A DNA stretch of 64,000 nt, taken from contig JAVSMU010000001.1 of assembly GCA_032027045.1 (NCBI GenBank), positions 1,244,646-1,308,645 of the forward strand. The letters are read 5' to 3'. Shown here piece by piece: positions 1-8,125 of the stretch. The notes under the pieces are model-generated. The model was given only the letters and a program-made list of their open reading frames with translations, ran no database searches and was not told the origin of the DNA. Each line of letters starts with the position of its first letter. Position 1 is the first letter of the stretch. The stretch comes from Truepera sp. GTDB lineage: Bacteria; Deinococcota; Deinococci; Deinococcales; Trueperaceae. The position numbers and the translations under genes are program-made.

Positions 1-1
1 C

Positions 2-1141
2 GACGTGCTCGTGAGCGAGGAGATCCTCAGGCATGTGGGCGTAGAGACCCGCTGGGACGGGCACGACCTCCACCTTCACGCGGCCAACCTGCGCAACCAT
101 CACGCCCCATACTCCCTGGTCAACAAGATGCGAGCCTCCTTCGTCATCATGGGCGCCCTCCTTGCACGAGCGGGCGAGGCGCGCGTGAGCATGCCTGGTG
201 GCTGCGCCTTCGGGCCCAGACCCGTGGACCGCCACCTCGAGGCGTTCCAGGCGCTGGGCGCAGTGATCGTCGAAGAGGACGGCGACTTCTACGCCAAGCG
301 CACCGGCAAACTGGCCGGCACGGTGCGGTTCGAGGCGCCCACGGTTGGGGGCACGCAGAACGTGCTCCTCGCTGCTGCGCTGGGGGCGGGCGAGGTCGTC
401 ATCGAGAACGCCGCCCGCGAGCCCGAAGTGCCCGACCTTGCCGCCATGCTGGTTGCCATGGGCGCCGACGTGCGGGGCGCCGGCACGTCTACCATCGTCG
501 TGCACGGTGCCGAGAAGCTTCACGGGGTACATCACCGGCCCATCGCAGACCGCATCGAGGTCGGCACGTTCCTGCTCGCCGCCGCGGCCACGAGGGGCGC
601 CATCACCGTCGACGACCTGGAGCCCGACCACCTTGGCGCCGTCCTGGACGCCCTGGAACGCACCGGCGTGGTCGTCACCCGCGGCGCGACCAGTGTGAGC
701 GTCGACGCGTCGGGTCCGCTGCGCCCGGTCGACATCGAGGCGCGCGAGTACCCGGGCATCCCGACCGACCTGCAGGCCCCTTTCTCCGCCTACCTCGCCA
801 CGCTGCCCGGACTGAGCCACGTTCGCGATCACGTTTACCCGGACCGGTTCACTCACGTGGAGGAGATGGCCCGCGCGGGAGCGCGGATGCAGTTGGAGGA
901 ACAGCGACTCGAGATCCGCGGTGGTCCGCTCCGAGGGGCCGCCATGTACGCGGCGGACATCCGCGCCGGCGGCGCGCTGGTCGTGGCGGCACTAGCGGCG
1001 GAGGGGCTCAGCGAGGTGGGTGGCATGCGCTTCGTGGACCGGGGGTACGAGGGCCTAGCCGAGCGCTTACGCAGCCTTGGGGGGCGAGTGGAGCGCACGG
1101 TGACCCCAGAAGTGACGGCCACCGGCACTTACGGCGGTTGA
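2..1141 (+). CDS. murA: UDP-N-acetylglucosamine 1-carboxyvinyltransferase, 5' end cut by window
   Basis: MurA transfers enolpyruvate from PEP to UDP-GlcNAc, the first committed step of peptidoglycan precursor synthesis in the cytoplasm. The frame is open to the left edge, and about 40-50 N-terminal residues (including the catalytic Lys region) lie outside the window, so the apparent GTG at base 5 is not the true start. The visible part has KMRAS (about residue 41 of the visible protein), the active-site loop PGGCAFGPRPVD with its Cys (the residue modified by fosfomycin) near visible residue 67, and GIPTDLQAPFSAY carrying the general-base Asp. The fold continues normally to the C terminus. The gene converges on the minus-strand operon, with only 30 bases between the stops. 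MurA is preferred over HisA-type or AroA-type EPT proteins because of the Cys loop. Confidence 0.95.
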   Translation, partial: DVLVSEEILRHVGVETRWDGHDLHLHAANLRNHHAPYSLVNKMRASFVIMGALLARAGEARVSMPGGCAFGPRPVDRHLEAFQALGAVIVEEDGDFYAKRTGKLAGTVRFEAPTVGGTQNVLLAAALGAGEVVIENAAREPEVPDLAAMLVAMGADVRGAGTSTIVVHGAEKLHGVHHRPIADRIEVGTFLLAAAATRGAITVDDLEPDHLGAVLDALERTGVVVTRGATSVSVDASGPLRPVDIEAREYPGIPTDLQAPFSAYLATLPGLSHVRDHVYPDRFTHVEEMARAGARMQLEEQRLEIRGGPLRGAAMYAADIRAGGALVVAALAAEGLSEVGGMRFVDRGYEGLAERLRSLGGRVERTVTPEVTATGTYGG

Positions 1142-1171
1142 GAATCCAGCAGTTGACGCACTGGCACCGGT

Positions 1172-2839
1172 CTAACCGGCACCCTCGTCCTCATCGTTCC
1201 CAGGTACCCCGGCTTCGTCCTGGTGCGAAGCCGCGTCACCCGCCTCAGGGGTCCCTACCTGGACCCTCCTCGCGCGTGGGTGCCAGAAGCTCTCCTCGGC
1301 GTCATCTTCGCTGAGCAGGTCCGTGATGGCTCGCGGATCGTCCAAGGACAGTAGGAAGCTCTCCTCGACCGCCGTGCCGAACGGGTCGGCGCCCGCGGGG
1401 CCGGGTTCGGTAGCGGCGCTCCCAGTCTCGTCCGCGGGCGTGGTGGACTCGGGGCCGGCTTGTCCCTTCGGCTCCCCGTCTGCGGCGCCATCCGCCGGAG
1501 CCGTGGTGGGCTCGGGGCCGACCAGTCCCTCCAGCTCCCCGTCTGCGGCGCCATCCTCCGGAGCTGTCAGGGTTTCGAGCGAGGACTGGTCCTCGTTCGC
1601 TTCCGGCGGCGGGGGCGTGGCCACGACCGCGACCTCCGTGGCGTCCTCGGGTTCGGTAACCCCCGTGGCGTCCTCCGACTCGGCCACCCCAACGGCGTCC
1701 TCCGGCCCGGCGATCTCCACGGCGTCCTCCGGTTCAGCAACCTCCGCGGCGTCCTCCGGCTCGGCCACCATCGGTGCCTCTGCGTCCACGGCACCTTCGG
1801 CATCTTTCGGTTCGGGGGGCTCTGTGGCCTCAGGGGCCGTTGCGCCCTCCGCGGCCGACGGCTCGTCCGCGACGGCGGGTTGGGGATTGCGAACCCGACC
1901 GCGCATGACCAGCCCCGCTACGGCAACCAAGAGGCCGGCCACCATGACCCACAGCCACGGGACCTTCCAGAGCGAGGATTCGTTTCCGGCACGGGGCAGG
2001 ACCCCGCTCCTCAGCGCGTCACGTTGTGCGTCGGCGTTGCGGGCGATCAGGTCGACCACGGGGCTCTGCTGCGCGGTGGCGCCGGAGTACTGCCACGGCG
2101 AGGGGGTCTCCGAGAGGCCGCGCCAGCCGCTCGCGGAGAAGGGGTCGTACACGCCGGTCATGGCGTGAATCTGGGTGTCGGCGGCGAGCGTGACGGGCAG
2201 GTAGACCACCAGGGTATTGCCGGTGGCGTACACATCGAGGTGGCGGCGCGGGAGGGATGACACGTCCACAGGCTCGTCGGGCTCCTTGGGCGGCTCGTCC
2301 GTCGTCTGGGGGTAGGTGACGAAGAACGCTCCGGCGCTCGTGATCCGGACGGCGTACTCCCAGCCCGTCCCGTCAGGGAAGCCGAGGTCCGGCCCCGGGA
2401 GCGTGCGACTCGAGCCCCCAGTGACAGCGCCCAGATAGACGTCTACCACCGCCGGGAGGAAGCCTTCGAGCGGGGCCTCCTCGCCGGCGTCCTCGCCTGC
2501 GGCGGCCCCAATGGGCCCGTCCAGGGTGGTGAGATCAGCGTGGCCGGCCACGTCGCCATCGCCGGCGGCATGGGCGTCGCCAGGTGCAGCCGCGTAACCA
2601 GACGCAGCGGCGCCACTAGGCGCCGCCTTGTCGGCGGGGAGCCCGAGGGAGCCGAGGGTGACCGCGAGCCTCGTGCCCTGCTCGGCCTTGTCCAGCGTTA
2701 CCGACTGCAGGTCGAAGACGGCCACGTTCGCATAGATGGGGGCGGTGGGCGGGGTGAGCGTGCCGTCACCGAAGGCGTCACCGCTGGGGTCGGTAACGGT
2801 GGTCAGCGCGACGAGAGCCAGGATCGGGAGGAGGTTCAA
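1172..2839 (-). CDS. Membrane-anchored glucodextranase-C-type domain protein with acidic repeat tail
   Basis: 555 residues. There is a short signal peptide (about 1-17), then a beta-rich domain beginning DPSGDAFGDGTLTPPTAP with later FDLQS. This matches the C-terminal carbohydrate/S-layer-like domain family of glucodextranase (Glucodextran_C type). A single membrane segment lies near residues 293-313, followed by a long acidic, probably disordered tail with five 9-residue repeats (EPEDAxEVA type) and a 21-residue duplication. The start is TTG, overlapping the yvcK stop (TTGA), with GGAG about 9 bases upstream. It is the last gene of the his-rapZ-yvcK operon. The N-terminal domain would be outside the cell and the tail inside if the single segment follows the signal peptide. 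The function is unknown; a cell-surface glycan-binding role is inferred from the domain only. Confidence 0.75.
   Translation of the reverse strand: MNLLPILALVALTTVTDPSGDAFGDGTLTPPTAPIYANVAVFDLQSVTLDKAEQGTRLAVTLGSLGLPADKAAPSGAAASGYAAAPGDAHAAGDGDVAGHADLTTLDGPIGAAAGEDAGEEAPLEGFLPAVVDVYLGAVTGGSSRTLPGPDLGFPDGTGWEYAVRITSAGAFFVTYPQTTDEPPKEPDEPVDVSSLPRRHLDVYATGNTLVVYLPVTLAADTQIHAMTGVYDPFSASGWRGLSETPSPWQYSGATAQQSPVVDLIARNADAQRDALRSGVLPRAGNESSLWKVPWLWVMVAGLLVAVAGLVMRGRVRNPQPAVADEPSAAEGATAPEATEPPEPKDAEGAVDAEAPMVAEPEDAAEVAEPEDAVEIAGPEDAVGVAESEDATGVTEPEDATEVAVVATPPPPEANEDQSSLETLTAPEDGAADGELEGLVGPEPTTAPADGAADGEPKGQAGPESTTPADETGSAATEPGPAGADPFGTAVEESFLLSLDDPRAITDLLSEDDAEESFWHPRARRVQVGTPEAGDAASHQDEAGVPGNDEDEGAG
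1471..1563 (-). repeat. 63-bp direct duplication in coding sequence
   Basis: The block starting at 1471 recurs at 1534, a period of 63 bases (21 residues). It encodes two copies of a DGAADGExxGxxGPExTT segment. It lies in the same disordered tail as the 27-bp repeats and keeps the frame. Confidence 0.7.
1628..1762 (-). repeat. Five tandem 27-bp repeats in coding sequence
   Basis: Five in-frame 27-bp units encode nine residues each (EPEDAAEVA, EPEDAVEIA, GPEDAVGVA, ESEDATGVT, EPEDATEVA) in the C-terminal tail of the glucodextranase-C protein. The units differ mainly at third positions and at residues 1, 6, 7 and 8, so the array is diverged but still in phase. Length variation between strains is likely. 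Confidence 0.85.
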
Positions 2840-4191
2840 GCGGAGGCTCCTGGCGTCATGCGCACCGCTTGGAGGATCCGCGGCTTGCTATCGCGCCGGG
2901 TGGCGAGTACTGCGAGTGCGGTTCCCAGCTTGTCGCTGTCGTGCTTGGCGTGCTCACCGCTCCCGAGTAGGGGCGCCTCGACGAGCTCGATCCCCGCCTC
3001 CTCGAACCGCTGCCTGGCGGCGTCGACGAGTTCCGCTGCCTCCCCGCGGTAGTTCTCCAGCCGGCCGCGGTCCACTGGGGTCGAGTTCAACAGCACCATG
3101 TCGGGGAGGCGTACTCCGTGGTTGCGCAGGGCTGCCACGTGATCGAAAGCGTCGAACCCGTCCGTCTCGCCCGCCTCCGTCATGATGTTGCACACGTAGA
3201 CGAGCTTGGCGCTGCTGAGGTTGACGGCCTCGCGAACCGATGGCACGACCAGCGGTGGGATCGTGCTCGAGAACAGACTGCCGGGGCCCAGCACGATCAG
3301 GTCGGCAAGGCGGATCGCCTGCTCCACCTCCGGCAGGCCTTCAGGATCGGCGGGTTCGGTCGAGAGCGTCTTGATCGGCCCCGGCGCGTTGCGCAGGTTC
3401 TCTTCGCCCCTTACCGTCTCCCCGTTCTCCTTCTCGACTACCAGCGTGACTGCCTCGGCCGTCGCGGGGTACACCGCACCGGAGAGATCGAGCAGGCGGT
3501 TGATCAGGCGCAGCGCGTTGCCGAAGTCGCCCTCGACCTCGGCAACGGTGGTGATGAACAGGTTGCCGAAGGTGTGGCCGCTCAGCTCTCGGCCGCGGTC
3601 GAAACGGTACTGAAGGAGACGCGTGAACTCGGACTCGTTGTCGGAGAGGGCGGCCAGGCAGTCCGTCAGGTCGCCAGGGGCAGGCATGCCGTAGGCCTCG
3701 CGCAGCCGCCCCGAGCTGCCGCCGTCGTCGCTGACGGCCACCACGGCAGTCAGGTTCGACGTGTGCTTGCGCAGGCCGCGCAGGAGGTTCGAGAGCCCCG
3801 TGCCACCTCCCAGGGCGACCACCCTGGGGCCGCGGGCCAGGACGAGGCGGCGGTTGAGCAGGCGCGCCGCGTCGTCGGGGTGGGGCAGCCAGTTGGAGAG
3901 GAGCGACCGGTTGAGGCGGCCGATGGCCACCACCGTCAGGGTCAGGCCCGACAGGGCCACGGCGAACGAGACCCAGCCGCCGATCGCACCCCAGGGCCGG
4001 GAGCTGAGCACGCGCTCCACCGGTTGGGAGAGCTCCGCGCGGCCCTCGCCGTAGACCCAGAGCGTGAACAGAACAGCGCCGAGCACCAAAGCCAGGCCAC
4101 CGCCGATAGCCGCCACCATGTGGCGCTTGACGCCCATGCCCGGCGCCAACCAGAGCCGCAGCCTACGCGCGCCGTCCCACACGGGTCTCAT
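2836..4191 (-). CDS. yvcK: YvcK/CofD-family gluconeogenesis factor with N-terminal membrane segments
   Basis: YvcK-family proteins bind UDP-sugars (UDP-GlcNAc) and control growth on gluconeogenic carbon sources and cell-wall synthesis. The 451-residue product has two predicted membrane helices (about 24-47 and 70-92), absent from the shorter cytosolic forms. The CofD-like Rossmann domain follows: GGGTGLS at 128-134, VAVSDDGGSSGRLR at about 151-164, PGDLTDCL at 172-179, and LGPGSLFSS further on. It overlaps rapZ by 4 bases (ATGA) and the downstream gene by 4 bases (TTGA). The rapZ-yvcK pairing is widespread, often with whiA, but no whiA is present here. The membrane-anchored form suggests action at the envelope; that is inference. 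Confidence 0.9.
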   Translation of the reverse strand: MRPVWDGARRLRLWLAPGMGVKRHMVAAIGGGLALVLGAVLFTLWVYGEGRAELSQPVERVLSSRPWGAIGGWVSFAVALSGLTLTVVAIGRLNRSLLSNWLPHPDDAARLLNRRLVLARGPRVVALGGGTGLSNLLRGLRKHTSNLTAVVAVSDDGGSSGRLREAYGMPAPGDLTDCLAALSDNESEFTRLLQYRFDRGRELSGHTFGNLFITTVAEVEGDFGNALRLINRLLDLSGAVYPATAEAVTLVVEKENGETVRGEENLRNAPGPIKTLSTEPADPEGLPEVEQAIRLADLIVLGPGSLFSSTIPPLVVPSVREAVNLSSAKLVYVCNIMTEAGETDGFDAFDHVAALRNHGVRLPDMVLLNSTPVDRGRLENYRGEAAELVDAARQRFEEAGIELVEAPLLGSGEHAKHDSDKLGTALAVLATRRDSKPRILQAVRMTPGASA

Positions 4192-5090
4192 GGCGCTTCA
4201 CCGCCCCCTTGCTCATGCTCGGCGAGGGCGGCGGCCAGGTCACGGTGCTGTGTTTGAGTGCGGTAGGCGCCCGCCAGGTCATGGCTCAAGCGCTCCACCA
4301 CCGCCACCGAGCGGTGCTGACCGCCGGTGCACCCCACGGCGACCGCGTAGTTGCTCCTGCCGCCGCTTTCGGCCAGATACGCGAGGGAGCGCACGAGCAA
4401 GCGGATCTGCTGGTAGAGCTCGAGGGCCTCCGGCGAGAAGACGTAGCGCTGCACCTCGGCGTCGGTTCCTGGCAGCGGCCGCAGCGTCTCGGAGTAGAAC
4501 GGGTTGGGCATCCCCCGCACGTCGAGAACCACGTCGACGTCAGTGGGGGCACCACGCTTGAAGCCGAACGACACGAGCCTCAAGAGCGTGCCGGTCCCGC
4601 CCGAGAAGCGGTCCCACAGGAGTTGAGTCAGCGCCCTCGCGCTCGTTGCCGTGGTGTCGATGACGTCGTCTGCCAGGGCCCGCAGCGGCTCCAAGGCCAC
4701 GCGCTCGGCGGCGAGGTCACCGGTCAGTGTGCCCGTCGAGACCGGGTGCGCGCGGCGCGTGAAGTTATAGCGCTTCACGAGCACCTCGTCGGAGGCGTCG
4801 AGGAACAGCAGGCGCGGAACGTGGCCCAGCGACGTCAGTTCCGCAAGCGCCGTCGGCGCCTCGGCCAGAAGGCCGCGCGCGCGGATGTCGATGCTGATGC
4901 AGATGCCCTTCCACTCGTCGGTCACCTTCTCGACCAGGCCCCGCCATAGGCCGGGCGGCAGGTTGTCGACGGTGTAGAAGCCGACGTCCTCGAGCGCGTG
5001 CAGCGCCGTGGTCTTACCGGCGCCGCTGACGCCCGTGAGGATGACGAGCGGGCGCACCCTGGGCTGGGCAGCGCCTGAGGAGTCGGTCAC
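4188..5090 (-). CDS. rapZ: RNase adapter / nucleotide-binding protein RapZ
   Basis: RapZ-family ATP/GTPases regulate amino-sugar metabolism. In E. coli RapZ binds the small RNA GlmZ and RNase E; in Gram-positives the role is less clear. Walker A GVSGAGKT is at residues 20-27, followed by HALEDVGFYTVDNLPPGL, and the C-terminal family signature GCTGGQHRSVAVVERL is present. I chose the GTG at 5090 rather than the ATG at 5114. It overlaps the upstream stop as GTGA, has GGAGGAG 6 bases before it, and gives 300 residues, close to the family size. Translational coupling to the SPOR gene upstream and to yvcK downstream places it in the his operon. Confidence 0.93.
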   Translation of the reverse strand: MTDSSGAAQPRVRPLVILTGVSGAGKTTALHALEDVGFYTVDNLPPGLWRGLVEKVTDEWKGICISIDIRARGLLAEAPTALAELTSLGHVPRLLFLDASDEVLVKRYNFTRRAHPVSTGTLTGDLAAERVALEPLRALADDVIDTTATSARALTQLLWDRFSGGTGTLLRLVSFGFKRGAPTDVDVVLDVRGMPNPFYSETLRPLPGTDAEVQRYVFSPEALELYQQIRLLVRSLAYLAESGGRSNYAVAVGCTGGQHRSVAVVERLSHDLAGAYRTQTQHRDLAAALAEHEQGGGEAP

Positions 5091-5752
5091 GGCGTCTCCT
5101 CCGTGAACTCGCACGCCACCAGGAGGTCCCCCTGTTCCACGATCGCCACCTTACCCACGTGAGCCAGCAAGCGGCCCGGGCAGACGACATATTCCTTGCT
5201 GCCGAGCTTCTGGGCCACGAACCGGACGCCGCCCCTCACCAGTTCCTGGAACTCACCCGCGGGTTCAGCGGCCGCCTCGGGGATGGGGCCGAGCCCCTGT
5301 AGTACCCGCCAGCGGGTGCCGTCGTGGACCACGCGCGCTTCGCGGCCGGCCACCTTCACCGCGAAGGCCGGCACCGCGCCGGGCTCGGTCAAGGGCTCCC
5401 ACTCACCCGGCTTGACGAAGCCCACGGTGCTCGTGGCGCAGGCGTGCGCTGGGGCACCCGAGGTGAACTCCACGACCGCAGCCTCGCTGACGATCTTCCC
5501 GGCCAGCACCGAAGCCATGGCCTCGGCGGCGGCCCTGTCCGTATAGCAACCGATCCTTACCCGCACGAACTGCAGTCCGTCTTGCATGGCGAACTCCGTG
5601 TAGGCATCGAACGAGCGGTCGCGCAACTCCTGCGCGGCGGCCTGCGCCTCCCGGTAGTCGCGCAGCGCAACCGTCTGGACCGCCCAGGCCTGGGCCGTCG
5701 CCAACGTCGCCGAGGCCATGAGCAGCAAGGTGATGGCCGCGCGGGCGATCAC
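5087..5752 (-). CDS. Secreted SPOR-domain protein
   Basis: 221 residues with an N-terminal signal peptide (hydrophobic to about residue 20, cleavage near AQA-WA). A SPOR-like repeat follows at about 25-95: VQTVALRDYREAQAAAQEL, then VRVRIGCYTDRAAAEAMA. SPOR domains bind denuded glycan strands of peptidoglycan, often at division sites. The C-terminal half carries a second compact beta-rich region without a family I recognise. The GTG start overlaps the hisH stop (GTGA). Its place between hisH and rapZ suggests a cell-wall link for the second half of this operon. The SPOR call rests on pattern, not on a profile search. Confidence 0.65.
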   Translation of the reverse strand: MIARAAITLLLMASATLATAQAWAVQTVALRDYREAQAAAQELRDRSFDAYTEFAMQDGLQFVRVRIGCYTDRAAAEAMASVLAGKIVSEAAVVEFTSGAPAHACATSTVGFVKPGEWEPLTEPGAVPAFAVKVAGREARVVHDGTRWRVLQGLGPIPEAAAEPAGEFQELVRGGVRFVAQKLGSKEYVVCPGRLLAHVGKVAIVEQGDLLVACEFTEETP

Positions 5753-6387
5753 GCGGCCGCCTGCTGCACGATAGGCGCGAGGTTGGCAAGTATCCGCAGG
5801 CCGACCGCCTGGCTCTTCTCGGGGTGGAACTGCGTGGCGTGCACGTTGCCGAGCGACATCGCGGACAGGAAGGTCACGCCGGCGTACTCGGTCGTCGCCC
5901 CGTTCAGGGCGGGGCCGTGACCCGTAAGGTCGGCGTAATACGAGTTGGCGAAGTAAACGTAAGCCCCGGGCGCGACGCCCTCGAGCAGGGGGGAGGCCCC
6001 GCGAGGCGTGAGCTGGTTCCAGCCCATCTGCGGCACGCTCCCCAGGCCGGCGGGGAAGCGCCGCGCCCAGCCCTCGACGATGCCGAGCCCCGGTTCGTCG
6101 GGCGCCTCCTCGGAGCCCCGTAGGAGGAGTTGAAGTCCCACGCAGATGCCCAGGAACGGCCTGCCGGCAGCGATGTGCCGTCGCACCAGGTCCTCGAAGC
6201 CGGACGCGCGGAAGGCCCTGGCGACCTGGCCGAAGTGGCCTTGGCCGGGTAGCACCAGTAGCCCTGGACCACTGACCTCTCGCGGGTCGGCTACGACCCG
6301 TGGTGAGAGGCCCGCTCGCTCGAGCGCCCGCTCGATGCTGTGGAGGTTTCCCGCACCGTAGTCGATGACCACGGTCTCGAAACTCAC
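5749..6387 (-). CDS. hisH: Imidazole glycerol phosphate synthase glutaminase subunit
   Basis: HisH releases ammonia from glutamine and channels it to HisF, giving IGP and AICAR in histidine synthesis. At 212 residues it has the class I amidotransferase triad: Cys82 in GICVGLQLL, His188 and Glu190 in ATQFHPEKS. It also has the N-terminal VIDYGAGNLHSIERAL. The GTG start overlaps the hisB stop as GTGA. hisF and hisA, the usual partners, are not in the window, so the histidine genes are split across the chromosome. Confidence 0.96.
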   Translation of the reverse strand: MSFETVVIDYGAGNLHSIERALERAGLSPRVVADPREVSGPGLLVLPGQGHFGQVARAFRASGFEDLVRRHIAAGRPFLGICVGLQLLLRGSEEAPDEPGLGIVEGWARRFPAGLGSVPQMGWNQLTPRGASPLLEGVAPGAYVYFANSYYADLTGHGPALNGATTEYAGVTFLSAMSLGNVHATQFHPEKSQAVGLRILANLAPIVQQAAA

Positions 6388-6971
6388 AGCAGGCCCTTGG
6401 TCGAGGGGAGTCCCTCGTGCGTCACCCGCGTCGCGTCGCGCAGTGCGCGGGCGAAGGCCTTCATGATGGCCTCGCAGGCGTGGTGCGTCTCGTCGGCGGC
6501 AAGCAGTCGCACGTGCAGCGTCGCCCCGGCGTGGTTGGCGAAGCCCCTGAGCAGCTCTCGCAGGTGGTAGGCGCCGAAACCTCCCGGCTCGCCGCTGAGA
6601 GCGCCCGGTTCGAAGGAGATGTGGGGCCTGCCCGACAGGTCGAGCACCACGTGGGCGAGCGTCTCGTCCATCGGCACGAACGAGCTGCCGTAACGCTCGA
6701 TCCCCGTCCGGTCGCCTAGCGCCTTCGCCACGGCCTGACCGAGGACGATGCCGGTGTCCTCCGCCAGGTGGTGCACGTCTATGTGCAGGTCGCCGACGGC
6801 CTTCACCCCCAGGTCGAGGCGGCCGTGCCGCACGACCTGCTCGAGCAGGTGGTCGAGGAAGCCATGACCCGTCGCCGCGCCACTGGTCGCGCCGGGGGCG
6901 CCGTCTAGGTCTAGGGTCACCTGGATCTGGGTCTCGCGCGTGTTGCGCTCGACTCGCGCGTTGCGGCTCAT
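6384..6971 (-). CDS. hisB: Imidazoleglycerol-phosphate dehydratase
   Basis: HisB dehydrates IGP to imidazole acetol phosphate using Mn. It is the short monofunctional form (195 residues), without the histidinol phosphatase domain of enterobacteria. Metal-binding motifs GFLDHLLEQVVRHG (37-50) and DLHIDVHHLAEDTGIVLG (61-78), plus a later DETHHACEA, are intact. The start is the ATG at 6971, overlapping the hisC stop (ATGA). The frame stays open far upstream through hisC, but that extension is only the shadow of hisC. Confidence 0.96.
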   Translation of the reverse strand: MSRNARVERNTRETQIQVTLDLDGAPGATSGAATGHGFLDHLLEQVVRHGRLDLGVKAVGDLHIDVHHLAEDTGIVLGQAVAKALGDRTGIERYGSSFVPMDETLAHVVLDLSGRPHISFEPGALSGEPGGFGAYHLRELLRGFANHAGATLHVRLLAADETHHACEAIMKAFARALRDATRVTHEGLPSTKGLL

Positions 6972-8047
6972 CGGTCTCCTCCGTGGGCTTGGGGTACTTC
7001 CATCACGGCCGCCTCGCAGGCGGCGATGAAAGCGTCGTTCTCGGCCGTGGTGCCCACCGACACGCGCAGGCAACCCGCCGCGCCCGGCAGGTGGTCCTGG
7101 CGCCTGATCACCACGCCGGCAGCGAGCAGCCGCCGGTAGAGGCCGGCCGGGTCCGCGGTCCTGAACAGGATGAAGTTCGCGCTGGTCGGGAACGGCTCGA
7201 TCCCCGGCAACCCGGCCAGGGCGGTCCTGATGCGCTCGCGCTCGTGGAGCGCGTGCTCTACGCGCGCAGCTACCAGCTCTGGTTCGTCGAGCAGCGCCGC
7301 GGCAACCGCTTCCTGCCAGGGGCTCACGCTGAACGGCAGGAGCGCCTTGCGCACGGATTCGGCCACGTCGGGGTGGGCGAGGGCGAAGCCTATCCTGGCG
7401 CCGGCCAGCCCGAGCGCCTTGCTGAAAGTGCGCAGGATGACGGCGTTGGGGTGGCGCAGCGCCAGCCCGGTCAGGCTGCCGCCGGCGAACTCCGCGTAGG
7501 CCTCGTCGATGACCACGAGCATCGCCTGGCCCGCGGCCTCGATGAGGTCCTCGACCTGCGCCTCGCTGAAGAGGTTGCCCGTGGGCGCGGCGGGGTTGGC
7601 GAGGAACATGACGCCGGGGCGGTCGGCCATGGCCGACCGGAGGTCGGCGCTGGGTAGTCCGAAGCCCGGAAGGAGCGGCACTTCGACGAGCTGTGCGCCC
7701 AGCAGGCGCGCCTGCTGGGCGTAGACGGCGAAGGTCGGCGTGACCGTCACGACGGTGCGGCCTATGCCGGACACCACCGTGAGGGCCTGTATGAGCGTGT
7801 TCGAACCATTCGCCACGACGACGCCGGCCGGGTCCCAACCGTGCCGCGCGGCCAGGCGTCCCTCGAGGGCCGTTGGGGTGAGGTGTGGGTAGCGGTTCCA
7901 GGGAACCTCGAGCATGTGCCGGAAGACGCGCTCTTTGACGGCCTGTGGAACGTCGTCGGGACTCTCGTTCTGGTCGAGCTTGATGGGCTCCGAATGCGGC
8001 GTGAAGCGGTAGGGGGCCAGCGCCTTCACGGCGTTCCTGATCGTCAT
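6968..8047 (-). CDS. hisC: Histidinol-phosphate aminotransferase
   Basis: HisC is a PLP enzyme (fold type I, class II aminotransferase) converting imidazole acetol phosphate and glutamate to histidinol phosphate. The visible motifs are LDQNESPDDVP, NGSNTLIQAL, ANPAAPTGN (PLP phosphate/substrate site), DEAYAEF and the PLP lysine in RTFSKALGLAGARIG (Lys210 in this numbering). I chose the ATG at 8047 over the one at 8056 because a TACCAT box lies exactly 7 bases before it and there is no Shine-Dalgarno. The product is then 359 residues. It is the first gene of a seven-gene operon. Confidence 0.94.
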   Translation of the reverse strand: MTIRNAVKALAPYRFTPHSEPIKLDQNESPDDVPQAVKERVFRHMLEVPWNRYPHLTPTALEGRLAARHGWDPAGVVVANGSNTLIQALTVVSGIGRTVVTVTPTFAVYAQQARLLGAQLVEVPLLPGFGLPSADLRSAMADRPGVMFLANPAAPTGNLFSEAQVEDLIEAAGQAMLVVIDEAYAEFAGGSLTGLALRHPNAVILRTFSKALGLAGARIGFALAHPDVAESVRKALLPFSVSPWQEAVAAALLDEPELVAARVEHALHERERIRTALAGLPGIEPFPTSANFILFRTADPAGLYRRLLAAGVVIRRQDHLPGAAGCLRVSVGTTAENDAFIAACEAAVMEVPQAHGGDR

Positions 8048-8054
8048 GCGTTCC

Positions 8055-8060
8055 ATGGTA
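8055..8060 (-). promoter_or_regulatory. -10 box of leaderless hisC
   Basis: TACCAT followed by 7 bases and then ATG (8047). The spacing puts the transcription start at or next to the start codon. It overlaps the alternative upstream ATG at 8056. No clear -35 was identified. Confidence 0.5.
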
Positions 8061-8098
8061 GCGCTTCGGTCGGAACCTACCGCGGCGTGGCCCCGGTC

Positions 8099-8124
8099 GC
8101 GGCCCGTCGCCCTACGCGGCGGGC
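8099..8124 (-). terminator. Possible terminator hairpin after TPR gene
   Basis: An imperfect GC-rich inverted repeat (GGCCCG-T-CG ... CG-G-CGGGCC) lies immediately after the stop of the TPR gene, with no strong U tract. It may separate that gene from the his operon promoter. Confidence 0.3.
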
Positions 8125-8125
8125 C

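Noticed and set aside
1628-1762. CRISPR-like or minisatellite array
   Set aside because: The 27-bp units are contiguous, in frame and have no unique spacers; they are coding repeats.
6972-7838. Long N-terminal extension of hisB
   Set aside because: The upstream part is the other-frame reading of hisC; the ATG at 6971 overlaps the hisC stop and begins a standard HisB.
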